A stretch of DNA of 11,554 nt from CAZIHO01 sp964538875 (GCA_964538875.1 CAZIHO010000108.1:1-11554); one strand, 5' to 3'; positions 1-6,382 are shown, counted from the stretch's first letter. Notes: generated by a model not told the origin, from the sequence alone. A program made the numbers and translations.

Positions 1-1191
1 ATGGCGGGCCAGGTCCCCGGTATGGAACCAACCCTGGTCATCAAGCATTGCCGCCCAGGCGTCCGGGTCATTGAAGTAGCCGGACGCCATACTGGGGCCT
101 TTCAACACCAGTTCGCCCACCTCGTTAGGCCCCAGGGGTTGGTTGTCGCGGTCTAGGATCCGGGCATCCACATAAAAATTCAGCCGCCCGATGCTGCCCG
201 CCTTAGCGATGGCGTCTTCCGGTGCTAAGGCGAATAGTCCCGGTCCGAATTCGGTCATGCCGAAGCCCTGTTTGAAGCGCACGCCCTTATCCCGGCGGTA
301 CTGTTCCACCAGGGGCACCGGCAGCGGTGCGCCGCCGCTGGTGCAGAACCTCAGCGAGCCGAGATCCGCGCCGGCCCATTCCGGCGCCTGGGCCAGCATT
401 TGATACATGGCCGGCACCGCCGCAAACAGGGTCACCCGTTCCCGCTCTATTAAGCGTAAAACCTTTGCCGGATCAAATCGTTGCAGCAGAATGCTAAAGC
501 CCCCCATGATGATTTGCGGCAAGGTGTAGACAAACAATCCGCCGGTGTGGAATAGGGGAAAGACGTTGAGATACACATCGCCCCGGTTGAGGTCATGGAC
601 GACCGTGTTCAGACAATTCCAGGCGATTTGCCGATGGCTGATCTGGGCACCTTTTGGCCGGCCAGTGGTGCCGCCGGTGAAGAGAATGGCGGCGATGTCT
701 TCCTCGACCAGGGATTCACAGCGCACCGGGGCGGGGGAGGCGTTCGCCAACAACTGGGTAAAGGGCCGGCTGTCGGCCAGGCCGGGACCCTCCAGGTGGA
801 CCCAGTTACGCACAGATAAATTATTTTGAATCAGTTGGTTGGCGCATACTCTTGATGTTTCGTCGAACAGGAGAACGCGGGGTGCCACCGCTTCGAGGAT
901 CCGCAGCGTTTCCCGCCAGTGCAGGCGCCAGTTGAGGGCGGTGTGAATCGCGCCCAACTTGCCGCAGGCAAACAGCAGATCCAAATGTTCCACCCGATCT
1001 TGGGCCAGGATCGCCACCCGGTCGCCCTTGGCCACGCCCGCCTCCGACTGGAGCCAGTGGGCTAACCGGTCGGCCCGTTCATTCAACTGGGCATAGCTAA
1101 AGCGGGCTTCCGGCGTCTTGCCGGTGTCCAGAATGGCGGTCGCGTCTGGGCTGTAGATAGCCCGCCGACCAAGATAATCTCCAATAAACAT
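1..1191 (-). CDS. AMP-forming acyl-CoA synthetase (partial, C-terminus off window)
   Basis: This gene activates a carboxylic acid with ATP to an acyl-adenylate and then to an acyl-CoA. I translated 397 codons from ATG at 1191 to the left edge without a stop. Adenylate-forming (ANL) family motifs are in order: the phosphate loop TGGTTGRPKG at residues 172-181, FHTGG at 214-218, GFGMTEFG at 309-316, and GWFHTGD at 387-393, whose Asp binds the ribose. The mobile C-terminal subdomain with its catalytic lysine, usually about 100-120 residues, lies beyond the window. AGGTAA a few bases upstream of the ATG is a reasonable ribosome site. The gene starts 35 bases after the stop of the YidD-like gene, so the two are probably co-transcribed. 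The substrate cannot be read from this part; a medium- or long-chain fatty acid or an aromatic acid is possible. The family is secure, the substrate unknown. Confidence 0.9.
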   Translation of the reverse strand, partial: MFIGDYLGRRAIYSPDATAILDTGKTPEARFSYAQLNERADRLAHWLQSEAGVAKGDRVAILAQDRVEHLDLLFACGKLGAIHTALNWRLHWRETLRILEAVAPRVLLFDETSRVCANQLIQNNLSVRNWVHLEGPGLADSRPFTQLLANASPAPVRCESLVEEDIAAILFTGGTTGRPKGAQISHRQIAWNCLNTVVHDLNRGDVYLNVFPLFHTGGLFVYTLPQIIMGGFSILLQRFDPAKVLRLIERERVTLFAAVPAMYQMLAQAPEWAGADLGSLRFCTSGGAPLPVPLVEQYRRDKGVRFKQGFGMTEFGPGLFALAPEDAIAKAGSIGRLNFYVDARILDRDNQPLGPNEVGELVLKGPSMASGYFNDPDAWAAMLDDQGWFHTGDLARH

Positions 1192-1226
1192 TGGGTTACC
1201 TATGTAATCCGAGAAATTGGATCAAT

Positions 1227-1670
1227 TCAGTCTGGCCGGCGCCGGGCCGGTGGGATCTGCCGCTCCCGGCTGCGGCGCGGTCTTCTGGCCTTGTCCCGGT
1301 GGGGCCAATCGCAACTGCCGCAATCTAAGCAGGATAGCGCATCCCCGCAAGCGGACAGGCGCCCGGAGGGCAGATCACAGCCGTGCCCCGGCAGATCACA
1401 GGGCAAGTCACAATCGCCTCGCTGGGCGTTCCGGGGACGGGGCAGGGGCGGATGAAAACGCCGGTGGACCAGGCCACAGAGGCGGGTTCTCTCCCGCAAC
1501 AGCAGGAAACCCCGCCCCACGCCGAAGCGGCGAATGGCCCGGTAACCCAACTCGGAACAACTGGCATGCCCGGTGTGGGCCCGGTAGGCACAACGAAATC
1601 CCTTGAGAGGGGATAAAACTCGCTGATAGAAGCGGATGGCGATCAAGATGAGGGAGCGCGTCAGGTCCAT
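1227..1670 (-). CDS. yidD: YidD-family membrane insertion factor with Cys-rich tail
   Basis: The product has 147 residues. The N-terminal part (about 1-70) matches the YidD family (former haemolytic domain/DUF37): a hydrophobic amphipathic start, IRFYQRVLSPLKGFRC at 12-27, then ASCSELGYRAIRRFGV at 36-51. YidD proteins sit on the inner face of the membrane and help YidC insert proteins. This is not the short classical form, which carries FxPTCSxYA: here AHTGHASC replaces that motif. The region after residue 85 is unusual, with seven cysteines (87, 91, 98, 108, 114, 117, 120) in repeated CDLP-type units, then an Arg-rich end. Total cysteines are ten, which suggests metal binding. No ribosome site is obvious before the ATG. 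The usual rnpA, yidC and rpmH neighbours are absent, so this is a second-type copy. The family call is good; the tail's function is unknown. Confidence 0.75.
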   Translation of the reverse strand: MDLTRSLILIAIRFYQRVLSPLKGFRCAYRAHTGHASCSELGYRAIRRFGVGRGFLLLRERTRLCGLVHRRFHPPLPRPRNAQRGDCDLPCDLPGHGCDLPSGRLSACGDALSCLDCGSCDWPHRDKARRPRRSRERQIPPARRRPD

Positions 1671-2074
1671 GCTTGGGGGCCGTAGCGTTGTGGAGATCGC
1701 GGAAGCATGGACTTTTACCAGGGACGCATAAGAGATATTTTTTTCCGGGTCGACGGGATTCCCATTCTAGGTCCGGCCAGTTGCACCGCCTAGGTGCCGC
1801 GGATTTTACCTGAAGGGAAATCGCGGACCCATCCGGCCAGATAGGGCAATCGGCTGGAACGGGTTGGGTAGAAAGCTCGACAATCCCGTTAAATTACATG
1901 AAAAATATACAATAACTTATTGTAGATTATCGTTTTATTGTCAGTATAGGTTGCCGCTGGATCCGGCGCCCGAACTCGGGACTCCCTGGCGCGGATATAC
2001 TCATCTGCCGCAACACCCGGCCGGTGGTCCGACACGAACGTGCGGACCGCTCGCCTCCCGAACAAGGCTCTGAC
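1671..2074. other. 404-base intergenic region between divergent genes
   Basis: No convincing gene is seen here. It separates the minus-strand yidD-like/acyl-CoA synthetase pair from the plus-strand beta-propeller gene, so promoters for both directions should lie within it. The most distinctive part is an AT-rich block at about 1885-1950 holding a perfect palindrome (listed separately). A short inverted repeat, GCACC/GGTGC, lies at 1784-1798. I found no clear -35/-10 pair: TTGTCA at 1938-1943 resembles a -35 box but has no good -10 at the right spacing. Confidence 0.6.
1908..1924. promoter_or_regulatory. Perfect 17-base palindrome, possible operator
   Basis: TACAATAACTTATTGTA is an 8-base inverted repeat around a central C. 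It lies in the AT-rich part of the divergent intergenic region, about 150 bases before the beta-propeller gene and about 240 bases before the yidD-like gene. Its size and symmetry suit a dimeric helix-turn-helix regulator. A further TTATTGT half-site lies just downstream, at about 1935-1941. It does not match the Fur, FNR, LexA or CIRCE consensus as I know them. No regulator gene is in the window. Confidence 0.4.
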
Positions 2075-2989
2075 ATGAACAAAATGATGGAATGGTTTTC
2101 CGCGCTGGCCAGTTCCCTGTTCGCGGCATTGAGCAGCGCGGATCCGGGCACCCAACTGCGGGAGGAGGCCAGCTATCGGCTGCCCTTGGCGGAAGTGTCT
2201 GGACTGGCCCAGCGTCCGCTGCCGGGCGGCGGCATGGAAATCCTGGCGGTGGGCGACGAGGACTTTGCGCTGGCCCGGCTCGACCCCGCCCATCCGGATG
2301 CGGCCCGGCTGATCCCCCTGCCGGGAACCCGGGCGGGTGGGTCCCAGTGGGAAGCCATTGACGCGGATGGCGCCGGCAATCTGTTCATCCTGGGCGAGGC
2401 AGATAACCGGATCCTGGTCTTGGACCCCGAACTAAGCGCCCTCGGTCCAGGGCTGGACCTGGAGATCAGCGCTCTTGAAGAACTGGGAGCCCAATGGGCG
2501 GCCGAGCCCAATTCCCGGGGCGAGGGTTTGTTGCTGCTTTCCCAAGGGCATTTACTACTTCTGAAGGAAAAGAAACCCGCCCTGCTGGTGGAGTTCGGTC
2601 CGGAGGGCGCCGCGCCCCGGGGCTATGGTCCCCAAACCTGGCTGCAACCCGGCGAGGCCTTTGCCCTGCCACCCCACGGCCGCTTGCGGGTCCTGAGGAC
2701 TTGGCGCCTGTCCAAGTCCCTGCGCGCCATTGCCGCAGACGGCTCGGAATTGGCCCTGGGCGGCGACCGCCGGCTGTATATGCTGTCCCAGGAGAGCGGG
2801 ACCCTGATCCGCCTGCCGGAAAGCCTGACTCCCGCCGTGTCGGAGGTGGGATTCGACGACTATTGGCGCCTGCCGGAGGGCATGGATAAGGCCGAGGGGT
2901 TGCTGGTCGATGCCCAACGCCAGCCCTGGGTTGCCCTGGACCGGAAAGGCAAGGACAAGCCCAATTTATTCCGGCTCTCCCGCCTATAA
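2075..2989 (+). CDS. Predicted beta-propeller protein of unknown function
   Basis: The product has 304 residues. I chose ATG at 2075 because AAGG lies about 8 bases upstream and the protein then opens with a weakly hydrophobic stretch (MEWFSALASSLFAAL, residues 5-19); an in-frame ATG at 2024 would add 17 charged residues. Recurring units of the type 'xAIDADGxGNLFILGE...ILVLDP' occur at about 41-70, 92-118, 150-175, 216-247 and 271-302. They look like propeller blades of the SdiA-regulated/esterase-like-phytase kind: WEAIDADGAGNLFILGE at 92-108 and DKAEGLLVDAQRQPWVALD at 271-289 are the closest. No catalytic motif is recognisable. It could be a periplasmic protein, but the N-terminus is a poor signal peptide. 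It precedes groEL by 159 bases on the same strand. The gene is clearly real; the fold is a moderate-confidence inference and the function is unknown. Confidence 0.6.
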   Translation: MNKMMEWFSALASSLFAALSSADPGTQLREEASYRLPLAEVSGLAQRPLPGGGMEILAVGDEDFALARLDPAHPDAARLIPLPGTRAGGSQWEAIDADGAGNLFILGEADNRILVLDPELSALGPGLDLEISALEELGAQWAAEPNSRGEGLLLLSQGHLLLLKEKKPALLVEFGPEGAAPRGYGPQTWLQPGEAFALPPHGRLRVLRTWRLSKSLRAIAADGSELALGGDRRLYMLSQESGTLIRLPESLTPAVSEVGFDDYWRLPEGMDKAEGLLVDAQRQPWVALDRKGKDKPNLFRLSRL

Positions 2990-3148
2990 CCTTTGCAAAG
3001 GGTTCCTCCAGCCTTCAATAACTCCTGGTTATCAAACTAATTGCCATCTTTCATGGGTGGCGGGGTTGTCCTTGCTCCGGAAAGCCCAATATTTGCGCGA
3101 CATTTATGACCCGTTTCCGTTGATTTTTGATTCAAGAGGTGGATGCAG
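2990..3148 (+). promoter_or_regulatory. groEL upstream region with a possible sigma-70 promoter
   Basis: This is 159 bases with no gene and notably no groES. TTGTCC (3066-3071) and AATATT (3088-3093), 16 bases apart, form a possible sigma-70 promoter. I see neither a CIRCE element (TTAGCACTC inverted repeat) nor a convincing sigma-32 site (CTTGAA...CCCCAT). Right after the stop of the preceding gene is a perfect 12-base palindrome, CCTTTGCAAAGG (2990-3001), with no loop or T-run, so it is not a standard terminator. Confidence 0.3.
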
Positions 3149-4891
3149 ATGACAGCCAAGAAAGTGGAATTTTCGGGCCTGGCCCGTGAGCGGATGGTGC
3201 AGGGCGCCAATATCCTGGGCAACGCGGTCAAGGTCACCCTGGGTCCGCGCGGACGCAACGTGGTGCTGGAAAAGTCCTGGGGCGCGCCCACCGTGACCAA
3301 GGACGGCGTATCCGTGGCCAAGGAAATCGAACTCAAGGACAAGTTCCAGAACATGGGTGCCCAGATGCTCAAGCAGGTGGCGTCCAAGACTTCGGACGTG
3401 GCCGGCGACGGTACCACCACCGCCACCGTGCTGGCCCAATCCATGCTGCGGGAGGGTATCAAGGCGGTCACCGCCGGCATGAACCCCATGGATCTCAAGC
3501 GGGGTATCGACTTGGCCGTCACGGCGGCGGTGGAGGCCCTCAAGTCCCAGGCCCAGCCCTGCACGGATCGCAAGGGCATTGCCCAGGTCGGCACCATCTC
3601 CGCCAATGGCGAAGAGTCCATCGGCGAATTGATCGCCGAGGCCATGGACCGGGTGGGTAAGGAAGGCGTCATCACGGTGGAAGAGGGCAAGTCCCTTAAC
3701 AACGAGCTGGACGTGGTGGAGGGCATGCAGTTTGACCGGGGCTTTGTATCCCCCTATTTCATCACCAATGCCCAGACCCAGAGTTGCGAGCTAGACAACC
3801 CGCTGATCCTGCTGCATGACAAGAAAATCAGCAACATACGCGACATTCTTGGGGTGTTGGAAGGTGCCGCCAAGTCCGGTCAGCCCCTGGTGATCATCGC
3901 CGAGGACCTGGAAGGCGAGGCCCTGGCGACCCTGGTGGTCAATCATCTGCGCGGGATCCTCAAGTGTGTGGCGGTCAAGGCACCGGGCTTCGGCGACCGG
4001 CGCAAGTCCATGCTGGAAGACCTGGCGATTCTGACCGGCGCCACGGTGATTTCCGAGGAAGTGGGCATCAAGCTGGATAAGGCCGACCTGACCCACCTGG
4101 GCCGGGCCAAGAAGGTGCAGATCACCAAGGACAACACCACCCTCATCGATGGTGCCGGCAAGCAGGAAGACATCCAGGGCCGCTGCGCCCAGATCCGGGG
4201 CCAGATCGAGGAAACCAAGTCCGACTATGACCGGGAAAAGCTCCAGGAACGTCTGGCCAAGTTGGCCGGCGGCGTGGCGGTGCTCAAGATCGGCGCCGCC
4301 ACCGAGGTGGAGATGAAGGAACGCAAAGCGCGGGTCGAGGACGCCCTGCACGCCACCCGGGCGGCGGTGGAGGAAGGCGTGGTGCCGGGCGGCGGCGTGG
4401 CCCTGATCCGGGCTTGCCAGGCCATCGCTGATCTCAAGGGTGAGAACGCCGACCAGAACGTGGGCATCGACATTACCCGCCGTGCCATGGAGGAACCCCT
4501 GCGGGTCATCGTGGATAACGCCGGTGGCATGGCGTCGGTGGTGGTGGCCAAGGTCAAGGACGGCGCGGGCAATTTTGGCTTTAACGCCGCGTCCGAAACC
4601 TACGGCGACATGGAAGCCATGGGCATCCTAGACCCGGCCAAGGTGGTGCGGACCGCCCTGCAAAACGCCGGCTCCATATCGGGCTTGATGGTCACCACCG
4701 AGGCCATGGTGGCCGANNNNNNNNNNNNNNNNNNNNNNNNNNNNNNNNNNNNNNNNNNNNNNNNNNNNNNNNNNNNNNNNNNNNNNNNNNNNNNNNNNNN
4801 NNNNNNNNNNNNNNNNGGTGGTGGTATGGGAGGAATGGGCGGCATGGGTGGTATGGGAGGAATGGGCGGCATGGACGACTGGGATATGTAG
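3149..4891 (+). CDS. groEL: GroEL chaperonin (Hsp60), interrupted by an N gap
   Basis: This is the ATP-dependent 14-subunit folding chamber of the cytoplasm. The start is ATG 3149 (MTAKKVEF), because AGAGGTGG ends about 6-8 bases upstream; the ATG at 3143 would sit on top of that site. From there it aligns without gaps to E. coli GroEL over the first 90 residues. LGPRGRNVVL (31-40) and the ATPase GDGTTT with Asp87 are intact, as are VEDALHATRAA (the catalytic-Asp398 region), VPGGGVAL and GILDP. Apical residues for GroES and substrate contact are mostly kept (SPYF, LVVN). Two changes stand out: SWGAP where E. coli has SFGAP (position 44), and RGFVSPYF where E. coli has RGYLSPYF (position 199). 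The sequence breaks after MVA at 100 Ns, then resumes in frame with a Gly-Gly-Met tail ending DDWDM. There is no groES nearby, so it is probably an additional copy; groES and perhaps another groEL should be elsewhere. Confidence 0.95.
   Translation: MTAKKVEFSGLARERMVQGANILGNAVKVTLGPRGRNVVLEKSWGAPTVTKDGVSVAKEIELKDKFQNMGAQMLKQVASKTSDVAGDGTTTATVLAQSMLREGIKAVTAGMNPMDLKRGIDLAVTAAVEALKSQAQPCTDRKGIAQVGTISANGEESIGELIAEAMDRVGKEGVITVEEGKSLNNELDVVEGMQFDRGFVSPYFITNAQTQSCELDNPLILLHDKKISNIRDILGVLEGAAKSGQPLVIIAEDLEGEALATLVVNHLRGILKCVAVKAPGFGDRRKSMLEDLAILTGATVISEEVGIKLDKADLTHLGRAKKVQITKDNTTLIDGAGKQEDIQGRCAQIRGQIEETKSDYDREKLQERLAKLAGGVAVLKIGAATEVEMKERKARVEDALHATRAAVEEGVVPGGGVALIRACQAIADLKGENADQNVGIDITRRAMEEPLRVIVDNAGGMASVVVAKVKDGAGNFGFNAASETYGDMEAMGILDPAKVVRTALQNAGSISGLMVTTEAMVAXXXXXXXXXXXXXXXXXXXXXXXXXXXXXXXXXXGGGMGGMGGMGGMGGMGGMDDWDM
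4717..4816. other. Assembly gap of exactly 100 Ns inside groEL
   Basis: One hundred consecutive Ns fall between the last conserved helix (TTEAMVA) and the Gly-Gly-Met tail. A round 100 is the usual placeholder for unknown length, so the true distance is unknown. In E. coli-type GroEL only about 10-20 residues separate these parts, whereas 100 bases imply about 34. Frame continuity across the gap may be chance. Confidence 0.95.
4820..4873 (+). repeat. 27-base tandem repeat encoding the GroEL Gly-Gly-Met tail
   Basis: Two identical, adjacent 27-base units (4820-4846 and 4847-4873) each encode GGMGGMGGM. Within a unit the three Gly pairs are spelled GGT-GGT, GGA-GGA and GGC-GGC, each followed by ATG, and the same order repeats in the second copy. 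The array is followed by codons for DDWDM and the stop. The codon before the array is GGT, not ATG, so the array may begin here, with the N gap lying in the linker. Confidence 0.9.
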
Positions 4892-4909
4892 CCCCACGAT
4901 AGTCCGCTT

Positions 4910-4938
4910 CCCTCCCTGGGCAACCCGCCTGGGGAGGG
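4910..4938. terminator. Strong hairpin between convergent groEL and hemerythrin genes
   Basis: The left arm (4910-4921, CCCTCCCTGGGC) pairs with the right arm (4927-4938, GCCTGGGGAGGG) over 12 positions, two of them G-T, around a 5-base AACCC loop. It starts 18 bases after the groEL stop and lies 57 bases beyond the end of the oppositely oriented hemerythrin gene, so it could end both transcripts. There is no T-run on either side, so intrinsic termination is not assured; it may instead protect 3' ends. Confidence 0.5.
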
Positions 4939-4995
4939 ATGTCCCCAAGCTCAAGGGGGCAAGACCCGTTCCGGCACCCTGCGGGCGTCGGGACC

Positions 4996-5451
4996 CTAGC
5001 CCCCCACCAAGCGCTTCTTGGTCCGCTCCCACCAGCCCGTTTTTTCCTCGGTGCCCAGATAGCGTTTGACGGTCAGCACATAGGCTGCGTCTTCTTGCTG
5101 AATATGGTTGAGCAACCAGGCGCGCAGCATGAAGCTGACCTGCTCAGTCACCCGATGGTCGCCGGCGTCGTACCGTTCCTTGTATTCCTCCACCTTGCGG
5201 GTAAAGGCCTGATGAGCTCGTTGATGGGCAACCACGAAACCATAACCAGCCTTTTCTTGTAGATTTTCCTCGTACATGAAATGACTGACTGCGTAGTCGA
5301 TCAACTCTTCGAATACCTGGTCGATCTCGTCCCGGTCGCCCCGTTCATTGGCGTCGTGCAAACGGTTGATGTAATCGACGATACGCCGGTGCTGGGTATC
5401 GATGATGTCGATCCCCGTGTTGAGCGAGCTGTTCCACTGAACGTAGGGCAC
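4996..5451 (-). CDS. Bacteriohemerythrin (O2-binding di-iron protein)
   Basis: The product is a single-domain cytoplasmic protein of 151 residues that reversibly binds oxygen at a di-iron site. All seven expected ligands are present with family spacing: His21 (DTQHRRIVD), His57 and Glu61 (SHFMYEE), His76 and His80 (HQRAH), and His116 and Asp121 (LLNHIQQEDAAY). The start is GTG at 5451, supported by AGGGAG seven bases upstream. After the four-helix bundle there is a short basic, Trp-containing tail (KTGWWERTKKRLVGG). Known roles of the family include oxygen storage or delivery, for example to particulate methane monooxygenase in methanotrophs, and oxygen sensing; no signalling domain is attached here. 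It is the last gene of the minus-strand series, 176 bases after the CBS gene, so it probably has its own promoter. The assignment is very secure; the physiological partner is unknown. Confidence 0.93.
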   Translation of the reverse strand: MPYVQWNSSLNTGIDIIDTQHRRIVDYINRLHDANERGDRDEIDQVFEELIDYAVSHFMYEENLQEKAGYGFVVAHQRAHQAFTRKVEEYKERYDAGDHRVTEQVSFMLRAWLLNHIQQEDAAYVLTVKRYLGTEEKTGWWERTKKRLVGG

Positions 5452-5627
5452 TTCTTTTCTCCCTAACCAATGGGTGTGGGTGGATCAGGGGGCCTTGGAC
5501 GGCGGCTCTACGCCCATCCGCGCCCCGGCGCGATCAGCACCTAGGTATTTTCTAACCCTCCGGTTAGCTCTGGCTATTTTAAGCCTAATCGGCGGCGCGG
5601 GGCATACTCCAGCCGGGGTAGAGCCGT
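5452..5627 (-). promoter_or_regulatory. Leader region of the hemerythrin gene
   Basis: This is 176 bases without a supported gene. On the minus strand, TAAAAT (complement of 5576-5581) could be a -10 box, although no good -35 box precedes it. A perfect 6-base inverted repeat, CTAACC/GGTTAG, with a 4-base loop lies at 5552-5567, within the expected leader. It lacks a T-run and does not look like a terminator for the CBS gene. I see no FNR-type TTGAT...ATCAA site. Confidence 0.25.
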
Positions 5628-6035
5628 TCAGGCGGGGTTGGATCTCATGCCCTTGAGGACCATGTCCGTGAAGCTCACGATGCCCACTACCTCCCGGTTT
5701 TCCACCACCGGCGCCCGGCTAAGGTTAAACCGGTTGAACAGCCGGGCGCAGTAGCGAATGTCCATGGCGGGATCCACGCTAATCACAGGTTTGGACATGA
5801 TTTCGTAGATATTGACCCGTTCTGGCGATCGATCCGCTGCCAAGACCTGCCGGGCGATGTCGGAGAGGGTTACCAGGCCATATTCGTCGTCTAGGTGGCG
5901 CTTGCGCACGATCAGGCTCTTGGTTTCCACGTGGGCCATGGTTTGCATGGCGTCCGCCACCGTGGCCATGCCGTCCACCATGTCGAAACGGGTCTTCATT
6001 ACGTCCCGCACCCGGATGAGGGTGTCCTTGCTCAT
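5628..6035 (-). CDS. Two-CBS-domain protein
   Basis: The product is 135 residues and almost entirely a tandem CBS pair: the first at about 10-68 (VRDVMKTRFDMVDGMATVADAM ending in GLVTLSDIAR) and the second at about 77-130 (YEIMSKPVISVDPAMDIRYCARLF ending in GIVSFTDMV). CBS pairs usually bind adenine nucleotides or related ligands and regulate a partner. No enzyme or transport domain is fused, so it should act in trans. The ATG overlaps the stop of the PII-like gene by 4 bases (ATGA), and a good GGAGG site lies 8 bases before it inside that gene. This implies translational coupling and joint function. The family is certain; the ligand and target are unknown. Confidence 0.92.
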   Translation of the reverse strand: MSKDTLIRVRDVMKTRFDMVDGMATVADAMQTMAHVETKSLIVRKRHLDDEYGLVTLSDIARQVLAADRSPERVNIYEIMSKPVISVDPAMDIRYCARLFNRFNLSRAPVVENREVVGIVSFTDMVLKGMRSNPA

Positions 6036-6382
6036 ATTTGTTCCTCCACACGGCCGGACAACTGGCGGATCTGATGGCTGACCCCAACCGCGTCCTCCAC
6101 GTCGATCTGAAAGGCGATTCCGGTACCGGACCGTTCATCGAAGCGGCCAACCCGGGCGATGGTCTCCAGAATGTGGCGGCTTTGATGCTCTTCCACCAGA
6201 AACATCAGCACGTCGCGCTGGGTTTCCAGAGTCAAGCCAAAGAAGGTCCTGGACTTTTCGACACCTTCTCCCCGGGCCTGGTTGATGATGGTGGAGCCGG
6301 TGGCACCGGCCTTGCGGGCGGCGTCCAGAACCGCGTCGGTCATTCCGTCTTCCACAAAGGCGATAATCAACTTAAAGCGCAT
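6032..6382 (-). CDS. PII-like signalling protein
   Basis: The product has 116 residues and resembles the GlnB/PII trimer fold: FKLIIAFVEDGMTDAVLDAARKAGATGSTII (3-33) matches the first beta-alpha unit of the PII family. The regulatory T-loop is different: NQARGEGVEKSRTFFGLTLETQRDVLMFLV (34-63) contains no Tyr in the place of the uridylylated Tyr51 and no RGAEY-type sequence. The usual B-loop GDGKIFV is replaced by GTGIAFQIDVEDAV (86-99). It therefore probably does not take part in classic nitrogen control through GlnD. AGGA about 8 bases upstream supports the ATG. It follows lon by 91 bases and overlaps the CBS gene. In other proteobacteria, related PII-like/CBS pairs can accompany DUF1538 membrane proteins (from memory), but none is present here. 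The call as a PII superfamily member is good. Confidence 0.8.
   Translation of the reverse strand: MRFKLIIAFVEDGMTDAVLDAARKAGATGSTIINQARGEGVEKSRTFFGLTLETQRDVLMFLVEEHQSRHILETIARVGRFDERSGTGIAFQIDVEDAVGVSHQIRQLSGRVEEQI

Noticed and set aside
1217..1606. Open plus-strand frame of 129 codons opposite the YidD-like gene
   Set aside because: It has low-complexity Gly/Arg/Ala composition typical of the reverse of a GC-rich gene, no ribosome site, and the opposite strand has recognisable YidD motifs.
2990..3032. Small palindromes after the beta-propeller gene (CCTTTGCAAAGG; ATAAC/GTTAT)
   Set aside because: The stems are short or loopless and lack a T-run, so a terminator cannot be supported.
3040..3148. 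Heat-shock promoter or CIRCE element before groEL
   Set aside because: Neither the CTTGAA/CCCCAT pair at proper spacing nor the TTAGCACTC dyad is present.
3791..4351. Minus-strand open frame opposite groEL
   Set aside because: It lies fully within groEL, which is conserved residue by residue here.
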